Shown piece after piece: positions 27,047-35,996 of a stretch of 64,000 bases of DNA; position 1 is the stretch's first letter, and each line of letters starts with the position of its first letter. The stretch lies in the NCBI GenBank assembly GCA_963697205.1, contig CAVONB010000015.1:372001-436000 (forward strand). The letters run 5' to 3'. Under the pieces are notes generated by a model. That model did no database searches. It had not been told where the DNA came from and was given only the letters and a program-made list of their open reading frames with translations. A program made the translations under genes and the position numbers. Source of the DNA: CAVONB01 sp963697205 (GTDB lineage Bacteria > Pseudomonadota > Alphaproteobacteria > Rhizobiales > Hyphomicrobiaceae).

Positions 27047-27690
27047 GGGAGGCAAGCCTTTCGGGCGGCGATGCCCGAGCTTAGCGCGTCTCCGGGTGCG
27101 GGCGGGCAACCAGCAAAGATGACCTCTTTCACAGGACTATTGCCGTTTCCCGGCCATCCCAGTTTCGGAGCAATCGGCAGCAAGATCGAGAAGGGGGCGC
27201 TCGCTCCGGGCGTGTCCGAGCAGCCACCTAACGCAATCCGAAGCACTACATTCCTGACGGATAGCAGCGGTGTACTGCGTTCTCAGTCAGTTTGCTGCCA
27301 ATTCAACCCTTCGCACGCCGAACGCGACGTTGAGTCAAGCTACGATGCTGCCTTCGCGTCGGCAAGTATTCTTGGCTCGACGTTTTGGCATCGAACCGTC
27401 GGGTCGGGCGCGTTCGAGCCAAGGTGCCGGGCGGTCGACCCGCGCCATCCCGCTAATGTCGCGGCGCGGTACAGCGGAACGCGATTGATGGTGCCCGAAC
27501 GTCAGTGTGGCAAATTGGAGCGAGTAAGCCATACAATGGGAGGCCACCGCGATATGATGTTCCGCGTCAGGATGTTGACGATGCATACTGAAACCGTCCT
27601 GCCTTCTCCCGTCCCATCTGGTGGTCATGTCTTGATGCGTCAATAGTGCTGCGCGTTCGCCAGTTGCAGCCAGTTCGAAGAGTTCGAAAG
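27047..27690. other. long intergenic region without a convincing gene
   Basis: About 640 bases between the kinase gene and the GT2 gene. Base composition is closer to 55-60% GC than the surroundings. One plus-strand frame stays open from ATG 27119 to 27646 (about 175 residues), but codon choice is erratic, no ribosome site precedes it and the product resembles nothing I know. It may hold degenerate transferred DNA plus the promoter of the GT2 gene. Confidence 0.45.
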
Positions 27691-28983
27691 ATGAAGATCA
27701 GTATTATTATTCCGACCCGCGAACGGGCCAATTATCTTTTTTGTGCACTGGAAACGACGCTCGCCATTCCAGATCCAGATGTGGAGATCATTGTCAGCGA
27801 TAATGCCAGTGCGGACGATACCAGTGCTGTGCTGGATGCCTTCGACGACCCGCGCTTGCTGCGGCTCAACACGCAGCGTCGGGTGTCCATGCGCCAGAAC
27901 TTCCAATACGCGTTGTCGCAGTCGTCAGGCGACTATGTGCTATATTTCGGGGACGATGACGCCATTATGCCCCGACAGTTTTCTGCGCTGCGCCATATAC
28001 TGGAAGAATATCATCCGGATAGTTTGAGCTGGCCGCGGATGAGTTACCGCTGGCCTTGCGCTGGTGAATCCGGTCGGTTCGGAGGCGTGCTTCTTGAGAG
28101 ACACAAGCTCTACGGAGCGGCGCGCGAGATCAATCTTGAGTCTTCCCGTCGAAGCTTGCTGGCTGCGAGCGTTGTGTGGGATCAGACTTGGCCGGCCCTT
28201 TACCACGGCGTTGCTTCTCGCAATTGCATCGACCGGCTGACGCCGAGTGGGCGTGATTTCTTCCAGGCAAAGATACCGGATGTCTACTTCACCCATCTGG
28301 GGATCGTCGCTGGCTTGCGCCACATGTACGTCGATCATGCGTTCACGCTGAATGGCACCAGTCAGGCCAGCACAGGGGGAGCCTACGGCCGGCAGACGAA
28401 TCAGAAATCAAAGGATGATCCGGCATCCCGCTTCCAGCGCGAAGCCGTTGACGATCCCGTTCAGGACACTGTTGCGGTCGGCATCGGGATGGCCGCGGCG
28501 ATGTTTGAAACTCTCCAGACAGTGCTTGCCGTTCAGTCCGCGGAGATGTCGGCAGCGGATTGTCTTGCATGGTACAAGTACATTCTGACCAGCTCGCGAC
28601 ATCTGTCCCTCGATAGCCGGAACACCATCGCCACGAACTTGATGGCGCATGCGCAAGCACGCGGTCTCACTGACGGACTGCGGGACGTTTCGGCCGCCGT
28701 TCCCATCTCATCGAATGCATCGCTTGGTTTTAGCCCCTCGCGCATCATTGCGCGATGGCGCAAGGCCATTGCCAAGAGCAGGGGCTTGCGCTTCCGTATC
28801 GACGGCAACCCCACGGCAGCCGTGGCTGCCCAGATGATTGATGCCGCGCTTGGAAACGATTATCTCGCCGTGCTGGAGGGGCGTCTCGACTGCGATGCCG
28901 CCTGGTCAGCAGCGCGCCGGCGCGCAAAGTTGGTCAGGAAGCGGCCAACAATCGAGCCCCACTTGGCGACAGTCGCGTCATAG
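27691..28983 (+). CDS. family 2 (GT-A) glycosyltransferase, low-GC island gene
   Basis: About 430 residues from ATG 27691 (KISIIIPTRERANYLFCALE). The GT-A fold is plain: IIIPTRERANY, VEIIVSDNASADDTSAVLDA near residue 35, MRQNFQYALSQSSGDYVLYF and the DxD-type GDDDAIMP near residue 90. The second half is not recognisable (for example SLSWPRMSYRWPCAG). No membrane segment. Codon use includes more A/T-ending codons than neighbours and the gene follows 640 bases of unusual non-coding sequence, so it was probably acquired with part of another polysaccharide locus. No partner genes are adjacent: the plus-strand dehydrogenase downstream is unrelated. The acceptor and sugar cannot be predicted. Confidence 0.85.
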   Translation: MKISIIIPTRERANYLFCALETTLAIPDPDVEIIVSDNASADDTSAVLDAFDDPRLLRLNTQRRVSMRQNFQYALSQSSGDYVLYFGDDDAIMPRQFSALRHILEEYHPDSLSWPRMSYRWPCAGESGRFGGVLLERHKLYGAAREINLESSRRSLLAASVVWDQTWPALYHGVASRNCIDRLTPSGRDFFQAKIPDVYFTHLGIVAGLRHMYVDHAFTLNGTSQASTGGAYGRQTNQKSKDDPASRFQREAVDDPVQDTVAVGIGMAAAMFETLQTVLAVQSAEMSAADCLAWYKYILTSSRHLSLDSRNTIATNLMAHAQARGLTDGLRDVSAAVPISSNASLGFSPSRIIARWRKAIAKSRGLRFRIDGNPTAAVAAQMIDAALGNDYLAVLEGRLDCDAAWSAARRRAKLVRKRPTIEPHLATVAS

Positions 28984-29146
28984 GCGATTGACATCTCGGG
29001 TTTTCGGCGATGCAGGGCGACGGCGCATGGCTCTCAGTGCGCAGAGGTCCGTGACAGCCCACCGGCCGCACGATACGTAAGAGGTGCAACACAATCGCGC
29101 CGACGGTCGCGGACCGGAAGGGCAAACCAGGGAGAGACAGACCGCC

Positions 29147-30238
29147 ATGGTCACCATTGCCGCCGACCGGCTGACCGATTTCATTCGCGATATTTTTGCC
29201 GGGGCGGGGTGCTCGGCCGAGGAAGCCCAGCAGGTGGCGACATCGCTGGTCGGCGCCAACCTGACAGGGCACGACAGCCACGGCGTGGTGCGCGTGCCGC
29301 GCTATGTGCAGCAACACAAGGACGGCATCATCGTGGCCGGGCGGACGGTCAGGGTGGTGAGCGAGACGCCGGTGCTGGCGGTGGTCGATGCCGAATACGG
29401 CTATGGGCCGTGGGTGACGCCGCAGGCGGTCGATATCGGCATCCGGAAATGTCGCGAGATGGGTTTGGCGTGCGTGGCGATGCGCAATGCCGGTCATATC
29501 GGCCGCGTCGGGCAATGGGCCGAGCAGGCGGCGGCGACGGGGCTCGTCTCGATGCACTGGGTCAACGCGTCGGGGAGCGTGTTGGTCGCGCCCTACGGCG
29601 GTGTCGAGCGGCGGTTGTCGACGGCGCCGCACACGATCGGCATCCCGCGCAAGGGCGAAGAACCGATCCTGCTCGACTTTGCGACATCTTTGGTCGCGGA
29701 AGGCAAGGTGCTGGTGGCGAGCCAGGGTGGCAAGGCGCTGCCGAAGGATGCCTTGATCGAGCCGGACGGCTCGGTGACGGGCGACCCGCATGCGCTCTAC
29801 GGCACCTACGAGGCGCACGGGCCGCGCGACTATTCGAAGGGCACGGGCGCGATCCGCGCGTTCGGCGACCACAAGGGCTCGGGATTGGCGTTCATGGCGG
29901 AGCTGCTCGGCGGCTCGCTGACGGGGACGGGCGGCACGGATCCCAAGCGCGGACGGTTCGCCAATGGCATGCTGTCGTTCTATGTCGATCCCACCAAGCT
30001 CGATCCGGACGGGTTCTTTCCCAAGGACGTGCAGCGCTACACGCAATTCTTCAAGAGCTCGAAGCCGGCGGTCGCGGGTGGCGAGGTGCTGATCCCCGGC
30101 GAGCCGGAGACTCGCACGCGCACGTCGCGGCTCGCGGACGGGGTGCCGCTGCCCGACGATACCTGGGCGATGTTGGTGGCCACGGCGCGCAGCGTCGGCG
30201 TCGATGAGCGGCGCATCCAGGCCGCGACGCAGCGATGA
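29147..30238 (+). CDS. Ldh-family (malate/lactate/ureidoglycolate-type) NAD(P)-dependent oxidoreductase
   Basis: About 363 residues, start ATG 29147 with GGGAGAG upstream. The LDH2/MDH2 family has a non-Rossmann fold and reduces or oxidises 2-hydroxy/2-oxo acids. Family motifs: LTGHDSHGVVRVPRYVQQ near residue 42, the cofactor-site NAGHIGRVGQWAEQAAATG near 118, LLDFATSLVAEGKVLVAS near 175, and FGDHKGSGLAFMAELLGGSL near 240. It opens a plus-strand cluster (RraA-like, 2-hydroxyacid dehydrogenase, aldolase, HDAC-like), so it is probably part of a hydroxy-acid breakdown route. The exact substrate is not readable from sequence. Confidence 0.9.
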   Translation: MVTIAADRLTDFIRDIFAGAGCSAEEAQQVATSLVGANLTGHDSHGVVRVPRYVQQHKDGIIVAGRTVRVVSETPVLAVVDAEYGYGPWVTPQAVDIGIRKCREMGLACVAMRNAGHIGRVGQWAEQAAATGLVSMHWVNASGSVLVAPYGGVERRLSTAPHTIGIPRKGEEPILLDFATSLVAEGKVLVASQGGKALPKDALIEPDGSVTGDPHALYGTYEAHGPRDYSKGTGAIRAFGDHKGSGLAFMAELLGGSLTGTGGTDPKRGRFANGMLSFYVDPTKLDPDGFFPKDVQRYTQFFKSSKPAVAGGEVLIPGEPETRTRTSRLADGVPLPDDTWAMLVATARSVGVDERRIQAATQR

Positions 30239-30311
30239 TGTCGATGCGGGGCCTTTCCGGACGTTCCCGATCTCGTTCCTCCTCTCGATTTCCAGCGACA
30301 GGACCGCAGCC

Positions 30312-31013
30312 ATGATTTCCGCAGACATCCTCGCCCAGCTCGCCACGTTCGATACGCCGACGATCTGCAACGCTTTGGAGATCGTCGCGCCCGAGCGCCG
30401 CGCGATGGGCTTCACGGTGCGGCCGCTGGTGTGCCCGTTCCCGGACATGGCGCCGGTGGTCGGCTATGCGCGAACGGCGACGATCCGGTCGGTGACGCCG
30501 CACGAACTCGACGGGACCGCCGCGCGGGCGCAGCGCATCGGCTACTACGAGTACGTGGCGGGCGGCGGGCCGACACCGTCGATCATCGCGATCCAGGATC
30601 TCGACGGTGCGGAGTGTGGGTTCGGAGCCTTCTGGGGCGAGGTGATGAGCGCGGTGCACAAGGGGCTCGGCGCCTCGGGTGTCGTCACGGATGGGTGCAT
30701 TCGCGACATCCCGCAATGGGCGCCGGGGCTGCAGGTGCTCGCGGGCTCGGTTGCGCCGTCGCATGCGCATGTGCACCTAGCCGACTTCGGCAAGGAGGTG
30801 CGCATCCACGGCATGCGCGTGCGTTCGGGCGACATCGTGCACATGGATCGGCATGGGGCGGTCACCATCCCGGAAGCGGTGGCGGCGAAGATCCCGGCGG
30901 CGTGCGATCTGCTTGCGCGCAAGGAGGCCGTCATCCTCGACATGGCACGGGCGCCGGGCTTCGATATCGAGAAACTGAAGGTGGCGCTGGCGAAGCAGGA
31001 AGAGATTCATTGA
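30312..31013 (+). CDS. RraA-family protein (4-hydroxy-4-methyl-2-oxoglutarate aldolase-like)
   Basis: About 233 residues from ATG 30312 (ISADILAQLATFDTPTICNA), with AGGA upstream. The family is the RraA/HMG aldolase fold; the conserved substrate/metal loop is complete as GASGVVTDGCIRDIPQW near residue 115, followed by PSHAHVHLADFGKEV and VRSGDIVHMDRHGAVTIP. In enzymatic members the Asp-Gly-x-x-Arg-Asp motif binds divalent metal and the 4-hydroxy-2-oxo acid. Context among dehydrogenases and a second aldolase favours a catabolic lyase over the RNase E inhibitor role of E. coli RraA. It is about 70 bases after the Ldh-type gene and probably cotranscribed. Confidence 0.88.
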   Translation: MISADILAQLATFDTPTICNALEIVAPERRAMGFTVRPLVCPFPDMAPVVGYARTATIRSVTPHELDGTAARAQRIGYYEYVAGGGPTPSIIAIQDLDGAECGFGAFWGEVMSAVHKGLGASGVVTDGCIRDIPQWAPGLQVLAGSVAPSHAHVHLADFGKEVRIHGMRVRSGDIVHMDRHGAVTIPEAVAAKIPAACDLLARKEAVILDMARAPGFDIEKLKVALAKQEEIH

Positions 31014-31055
31014 GGGGGGCGTGTAGACCGTTTCTCGCGGTCGCGGGTGCCGCCG

Positions 31056-31095
31056 CCCCTCACCCCGACCCCTTCCCCGCACGCGGGGAGAGGGA
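31056..31095. repeat. palindromic intergenic repeat (CCCTCACC...GGGGAGAGGG type)
   Basis: CCCCTTCCCCGC and GCGGGGAGAGGG form an imperfect hairpin around ACGC, preceded by CCCCTCACCCCGAC. Sequences of this exact flavour are widespread between genes in alphaproteobacteria and are REP-like. It lies between the RraA-like gene and the 2-hydroxyacid dehydrogenase gene and may modulate the level of the operon's 5' part. Confidence 0.6.
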
Positions 31096-31113
31096 GACGC
31101 TGGACGCAAAGGG

Positions 31114-32100
31114 ATGGCGAAGATGACGAAGACGGTGATGATATTTCCGCAGCTCCATCCCGATGCGCGGGCGATCCTGGCGGCGCGCCAGGACTTCACG
31201 GTCGTGGAAGAGCCTGAGACGCGCGAGGGCGTGGCGAGGCTGATGCCGTCGCTGTCCGCTTATGTGGTGCGCAATGCGCGTGTCGACAGCCAGTTGATCG
31301 AAAGCGCGAAGTCGCTCGGCATCGTCGCGCGGGCGGGTGTCGGGCTAGACAATCTCGATGTGCCGGCGCTGGCGCGTAACAATGTGGTGCTGACGGACGC
31401 GGGCACGGCCAACTCGCAGGCGGTGGTCGAGCATACGTTCGGTTTCATGCTGATGCTGGCGAAGCGGTTTCCGGCCTATGACACCGCGGTGCGCGCGGGC
31501 AAGTGGAGCTACAAGGAGAGCCTCGATGCGATCGAGCTCAACGGGCGGACATTGCTGATCCTCGGGCTCGGGCGGGTCGGCAGCCGCGTGGCGGCGCTGG
31601 CCAATGCGTTCGGGCTGAAGTGCCTGGGCGTCGATACGGACAAGTCGGAGGGCGAGATTCGGGCGCTCGGCTGCGAGCCGGTGACGGATTGGCGGGCGCG
31701 GCTGGCCGACGTCGACATCGTCACCGTGCATGTGCCGCTCACCGAGGAAACGCGCGGCTTCATCGGGATGAACGAACTGGCGCGGATGAAGAAGTCGGCG
31801 CTGCTGATCAACTGCGCGCGGGGCGGCATCGTGGATGAGGCCGCGCTGATCGATGCGATGGAACGCGGTGTGATCGCGGGCGCGGCGGTCGACGTCGCGG
31901 TGCGCGAGCCGTTGCCTGCGGACGATCCGCTCGCGCGATGCGACAAGATCCTGCTGTCTCCGCATTCGGCTGCCGCGACGGCGGAGACGGTGCGGCGCGT
32001 GCACATCCAGTGCGCGAGGAATGTTTGCGACTACGTCGACGGCAGGCTCGATTCCGCACTCGTCGTCAACGGCGTCGTGCCGCCCAAAGCTGCCAACTGA
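31114..32100 (+). CDS. D-2-hydroxyacid dehydrogenase
   Basis: A 328-residue NAD(P)-dependent enzyme of the D-isomer-specific 2-hydroxyacid family (3-phosphoglycerate-dehydrogenase-like). Motifs are intact: VARAGVGLDNLDVPALAR in the substrate domain, the Rossmann motif LGLGRVGSRVAALANAFG near residue 152, the catalytic Arg in INCARGGIVDEAALIDAM, Glu in AAVDVAVREPLPADDP and His in ILLSPHSAAATAETV. It lacks the ACT and long C-terminal domains of SerA, so it is likely catabolic rather than serine biosynthetic. Start ATG 31114 or ATG 31123 (both with AAAGGG upstream). Same strand and cluster as the RraA and aldolase genes. Confidence 0.9.
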   Translation: MAKMTKTVMIFPQLHPDARAILAARQDFTVVEEPETREGVARLMPSLSAYVVRNARVDSQLIESAKSLGIVARAGVGLDNLDVPALARNNVVLTDAGTANSQAVVEHTFGFMLMLAKRFPAYDTAVRAGKWSYKESLDAIELNGRTLLILGLGRVGSRVAALANAFGLKCLGVDTDKSEGEIRALGCEPVTDWRARLADVDIVTVHVPLTEETRGFIGMNELARMKKSALLINCARGGIVDEAALIDAMERGVIAGAAVDVAVREPLPADDPLARCDKILLSPHSAAATAETVRRVHIQCARNVCDYVDGRLDSALVVNGVVPPKAAN

Positions 32101-32126
32101 CTGCTGTTCCAGGGAGATCCCACGTC

Positions 32127-32914
32127 ATGCGCAAGAACGCCATCAAGGAAAAGCTCGCCAAGGGCGAGAAGATCGTCAACGGCTGGTGCAGCCTGCCGGA
32201 CTCTATGCCGCCGAGATCATGGCGCATTGCGGCTGGGACAGCGTGACAGTCGACATGCAGCATGGGCCGATCGATTTCCAGGTCGGGGTGACGATGCTGC
32301 AGGCGATCTCGACGTCGGGGGCGACGCCGATGGTGCGCGTGCCGTGGAACGAGCCCGGCATCATGATGAAGCTGCTCGACGCCGGCGCCTACGGCATCAT
32401 CTGCCCGATGATCAACACCAAGGCCGAGGCGGAAGCGTTCGTGAAGGCATGCCGGTATCCGCCTATCGGCGAGCGCTCGATGGGCGCTAACCGCGCGGTG
32501 CAGTACGCGGGAGCGGACTACATGGCCGGTGCCAACGACGAGATCCTGCTGTTTGCGATGATCGAGACGAAGACGGCGCTCGCCAATCTCGATGAGATCC
32601 TGTCGGTGAAGGGGCTTGACGGCACCTACATCGGGCCGACCGACCTGTCGGCGAGTTTCGGCGCGCCGCCGACGCTCGATCCGACCGACGCGACGGTGCT
32701 CGAGGCGATGGCGACGATTCGCAAAAAGACGGTGGCGGCCGGGCTGATCGCGGGCTCGCATACGGATGGGCCGAAGACGGCTGCGAAGCGGTTTTCGGAA
32801 GGCTTCCAGCTCGCCACGCTGCTCAACGATGCGCGAATCCTGATGGCAGGCGCGACGGCGTTCGTGCGCGAGGCGAAGGGTCAGGCGCAGCAGGCGGCGT
32901 CGAAGACATATTGA
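32127..32914 (+). pseudogene. HpcH/HpaI-family aldolase, one frameshift as sequenced
   Basis: The family cleaves 4-hydroxy-2-oxo acids with a divalent metal. The start ATG 32127 has AGGGAGA upstream and reads RKNAIKEKLAKGEKIVNGWC; the frame then breaks near 32203, where one base is missing (expected SLPDSYAAEIMAH), and continues cleanly to 32914. Conserved parts lie on either side: HCGWDSVTVDMQHGPIDFQ, TPMVRVPWNEPGIMMKLLDA, IICPMINTKAEAEAFV, GANRAVQYAGADYMAG, MIETKTALANLDEILSV and YIGPTDLSASFG. The metal-binding Glu (ETK) and Asp (GPTD) are present. One missing base in otherwise perfect sequence is as likely error as decay; 'pseudogene' only records the broken frame. It follows the 2-hydroxyacid dehydrogenase. 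Confidence 0.82.
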
Positions 32915-32927
32915 GTGTGGCGCGCGC

Positions 32928-33869
32928 GTGCGGATCTTCTATCCCGATACGCCCGACCTGCCGTTGCCGCCGGGACATCGGTTCCCGGCGGGCAAGTACC
33001 GGTTGCTGCGGGAGACGCTGCAACGTGAGCGGTTGTTCGGCGACGGCGTGCTCGTGGCTTCGCCGCTGGCGGGTGAGGCCGACGTGTTGCGCGCGCACGA
33101 CGCGGACTATGTCGATGCCGTCCTGACCGGCACGCTCGAAATTGGACTCGCGCGGCGCATCGGGCTGCCTTGGAGCGCGGTTCTCGTCGAGCGCACCTTG
33201 GCCGCGGTGGGGGGCTCGCTGGCGGCGTCGCGTTATGCGCTCGCGCACGGATGGTCGGGACAGCTGGCGGGCGGCACGCATCATGCGCATCGTGGCTTCG
33301 GCTCGGGTTACTGCGTGTTCAACGATCTGGCCGTCACGGCGCTCACGCTGATCGAGGAGGGCGCGGCGCGGCGCGTGGCGATCCTGGACTGCGACGTGCA
33401 CCAGGGCGACGGGACGGCGGCGATCCTGGGTGCGCGGGCGGACGTGCTGACGGTGAGCATCCACGGCGAGAAAAACTTCCCGTTCCGCAAGGTCGCCTCG
33501 ACCATCGACGTCGGGCTGGCGGACGGCACGGAGGATGCGGGCTATCTTGCTGCGCTCGCGGACGTGTTGCCGGAGATCGCGACTTTCAAGCCGGATATTC
33601 TGCTCTATCTGTCGGGAGCGGATGCGCTGAAGAGCGACACGCTCGGGCGGCTGGCGCTGACGCACGAGGGGCTGGCGGCGCGCGACCGGCTGGTGCTGGA
33701 GACCTGCCGGCGGCAGGGTGTCCCGGTGTCGATTGCGATCGGCGGCGGGTATGCGGCGCCGATCGAGGACAGCGTCGTGGCGTATGCGAACACGTACCGT
33801 GTGGCGATGGAGGTTCTGGGACATGCGGGGCGGGAATCGGGAAAGGGGTGGGACATGGTTGGCGACTGA
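32928..33869 (+). CDS. histone deacetylase-family amidohydrolase
   Basis: About 313 residues from GTG 32928 (RIFYPDTPDLPLPPGHRFPA). This is the arginase/deacetylase fold with a catalytic Zn: LAGGTHHAHRGFGSGYCVFN near residue 110 (active-site His pair), the metal-binding LDCDVHQGDGTAAILG near 155, ILLYLSGADALKSDTLG near 225 with the second metal Asp, and IGGGYA near the end. It fits bacterial HDAC-like enzymes that deacetylate small molecules (acetylpolyamines, acetoin-utilisation AcuC-type). It starts 14 bases after the aldolase stop, so it may be coexpressed with the hydroxy-acid cluster, where a small acylated substrate or product would make sense. No ribosome site of strength is visible. 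Confidence 0.87.
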   Translation: MRIFYPDTPDLPLPPGHRFPAGKYRLLRETLQRERLFGDGVLVASPLAGEADVLRAHDADYVDAVLTGTLEIGLARRIGLPWSAVLVERTLAAVGGSLAASRYALAHGWSGQLAGGTHHAHRGFGSGYCVFNDLAVTALTLIEEGAARRVAILDCDVHQGDGTAAILGARADVLTVSIHGEKNFPFRKVASTIDVGLADGTEDAGYLAALADVLPEIATFKPDILLYLSGADALKSDTLGRLALTHEGLAARDRLVLETCRRQGVPVSIAIGGGYAAPIEDSVVAYANTYRVAMEVLGHAGRESGKGWDMVGD

Positions 33870-33965
33870 GCCTGTTACACCAGCCGGCGTCCCACCCCCG
33901 GTCCTTCCCGTCGCCCTGGTATTCAAGCCAGACGGCGTCGAGAAGGGAACTGCTAGGTTGCGCGC

Positions 33966-35744
33966 TCAAGCGTTGGCGGCTCGGGTGGGGAGCGGGGTCG
34001 GGGCGGTGGCCGTCGTGGTAGCGACGGGGGCCGCAGCGACCGGCTTCTTGTTGTCGGCGACGACGGCGACCTTGTTGCCGCGCATCTTGGCGATGACCTC
34101 GTCGCGGGCGCCGAAGGCCAGCGTCGAGCCGAAGCTCATGACCAGCATCTTGTCAACGCTCGCCAGGATCGCGGGACGGTGCGTGACGACGATCACGGTG
34201 CGCTTCTCCGCCTTCATCTGTGCCATCGCCTTGGCAAGCGCGCGTTCGCCTTCTTCGTCGAGGTTGGCGTTCGGCTCGTCGAGGATGATCAGCTTGGGGT
34301 TGCCGTAGAGGGCGCGGGCCAGGCCGACGCGCTGGCGCATGCCGCCGGACAGAGCCATGCCACCTTCGCCGATCATCGTGTCGTAGCCGTTGGGCAGGCG
34401 CAGGATCGCTTCGTGCACGCCGGCCGCCTGGGCTGCGGCGACAACCTTCGCGTCGTCGACCTGGCCGAGGCGGGCGATGTTGTCGGCCACCGAACCGGAG
34501 AAGAGCTCGACGTCCTGGGGCAGGTAGCCGATCGACTTGCCGAGCAGCACGGGGTCGAACTGGTTGAAGGCGGCGCCGTCGAGGCGGACGTTGCCCGCGC
34601 GCAGCGGCCACACGCCGGCGAGGCCGCGGGCGAGGCTCGACTTGCCGCTGGCGGAGGCGCCGACCACGGCGAGACTTTCGCCGGCGGCGAGCGAAAAGCT
34701 CACATTCTTGACGGAGGGGCGCTGCGCATTGATCGGCCACACGGTGACGCCTTCGACGTCGATCTGGCCGGTGGGCTGCGGCAGCGCGGTCGGGGCGGTT
34801 TCTTCCGGCAGCGCGCGGAACAGGTCGTCGAGGCGCGCCCACGCAGCGCGGCAGGCGGCGATGCGCTTCCAGTGGCCGACGACCTGCTCGACCGGGGCGA
34901 GCGCGCGGCCCATGACGATGGAGGCGGCCATCATGGCGCCTGGAGAGATGACGCCATCGACGGCGAGCCAGGCGCCGACGCACATCAGCGAGGTTTGCAC
35001 GGCCATGCGCGAGAACTTGGAGATCGCGAGCAGGATGGCGCTGCGCTCGCTGGCCAGCGAGTGCGACGCCAGGGCGGCTGACTGTTGGCCCGACCAGCGG
35101 TCGAGCACGATATCGCCCATGCCGAGGCCGCGGACGACCTCGCCATTGCGCAATGCGGCGGCGACGAAGCGGTTGGCCTCGTTGGAAAGCTGCATCGTCC
35201 TTTCGACCTGGGCGCGGGTAACGTAGCTCGTCAGGATGGCGATCGTAACGGAGACGACGGCGCCGGCCAGCGCAACGAAGCCGAGCAGGGGATGCAGGAA
35301 GAAGCAGAGCAGGACGAAAACGGGTGCCCAGGGCAGGTCGCACAGTGTGGTGGCGACGCCGGCCGACATGCTCTCGCGCAGCATTTCGGCGTCGCGGATG
35401 ACCTGCTGGCCGAGGCGATGGCGAGGGGAGAGCTCGGCGCGCATCATGGTGTCGAACAGCGGGCGGCGCAGCCTGTTCTCGAAGGCGACGCCGGCGCGTA
35501 CGAGGACGCCGGAGCGGGCGTACTCAAGGATGCCGTAGAGGGCAAGAAAGGCGCCGACGATGAGCGTCAGCATAACCAGCGTGCCGAGATTGCGGCTCGA
35601 GAGGACGCGATCATAGACCTGCATCGAGTAGAGCGGCGTGACGAGCATGGATGCGTTGATGAAGAGGCTCAGGAAGAACGTCGAGCCGAGCGCGGGGTAG
35701 GTGGCGCGGAAGGCCTTGGCGAGGGGCGTGTCGGTCACCTTCAT
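33966..35744 (-). CDS. type I secretion system permease/ATPase (PrtD-like)
   Basis: A 592-residue ABC exporter subunit of the type I secretion machinery. The N-terminal ~320 residues hold about six membrane helices (for example LVMLTLIVGAFLALYGIL; VSVTIAILTSYV; MMAASIVMGRALAPV). The nucleotide domain has Walker A VVGASASGKSSLARGL near residue 358, the Q-loop YLPQDVELFSGSVADNI, signature ALSGGMRQRVGLARALYG, Walker B LIILDEPNANLDEEG and switch His in VIVVTHRPAI, all intact. Length and order match PrtD/AprD-type ATPases that lack the N-terminal C39-like domain. Its membrane-fusion partner is divergently transcribed (start 35997), an unusual layout, and no cargo or TolC-like gene is nearby. Confidence 0.94.
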   Translation of the reverse strand: MKVTDTPLAKAFRATYPALGSTFFLSLFINASMLVTPLYSMQVYDRVLSSRNLGTLVMLTLIVGAFLALYGILEYARSGVLVRAGVAFENRLRRPLFDTMMRAELSPRHRLGQQVIRDAEMLRESMSAGVATTLCDLPWAPVFVLLCFFLHPLLGFVALAGAVVSVTIAILTSYVTRAQVERTMQLSNEANRFVAAALRNGEVVRGLGMGDIVLDRWSGQQSAALASHSLASERSAILLAISKFSRMAVQTSLMCVGAWLAVDGVISPGAMMAASIVMGRALAPVEQVVGHWKRIAACRAAWARLDDLFRALPEETAPTALPQPTGQIDVEGVTVWPINAQRPSVKNVSFSLAAGESLAVVGASASGKSSLARGLAGVWPLRAGNVRLDGAAFNQFDPVLLGKSIGYLPQDVELFSGSVADNIARLGQVDDAKVVAAAQAAGVHEAILRLPNGYDTMIGEGGMALSGGMRQRVGLARALYGNPKLIILDEPNANLDEEGERALAKAMAQMKAEKRTVIVVTHRPAILASVDKMLVMSFGSTLAFGARDEVIAKMRGNKVAVVADNKKPVAAAPVATTTATAPTPLPTRAANA

Positions 35745-35996
35745 GGCGGGTCTCCTCAGGTGTCGTGTTCCGGACGGACAGGTCCGGGGAATCGGGTCGA
35801 CCTCACCCTAGGTGTGTGCGCCTGCGGGCTCTGTTCCGGTCGTGACAGATCGGGGGCGGCGGCCTGTTTCGAAGGGAACAGCCGGCTTTGGCGGATCATG
35901 GGAGACAGGAGGCCAGAGGTCCGCATCGGATGGACCGGACGCGGATCAGCGACGACCGCAAACGTGCGCGTCGCCAATCAGGAAGGGGCCTTTTCC
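35745..35996. promoter_or_regulatory. divergent promoter region of the type I secretion genes
   Basis: 252 bases separate the start of the ATPase gene (minus) from that of the membrane-fusion protein gene (plus) and must carry both promoters. A gene on the plus side can be read through from upstream as an unbroken frame from 35085, but that part has no family similarity. No clear operator was identified. Confidence 0.4.

Noticed and set aside
28934..30448. 504-residue open frame opposite the Ldh-type dehydrogenase
   Set aside because: Antisense shadow; arginine/histidine-rich and without motifs.
31056..31095. Rho-independent terminator between the RraA and 2-hydroxyacid dehydrogenase genes
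   Set aside because: The hairpin lacks a T-run and matches a widespread alphaproteobacterial intergenic repeat better.
35085..35996. Long N-terminal extension of the membrane-fusion protein
   Set aside because: Overlaps the ATPase gene in antisense; the family start and a good ribosome site lie at 35997.
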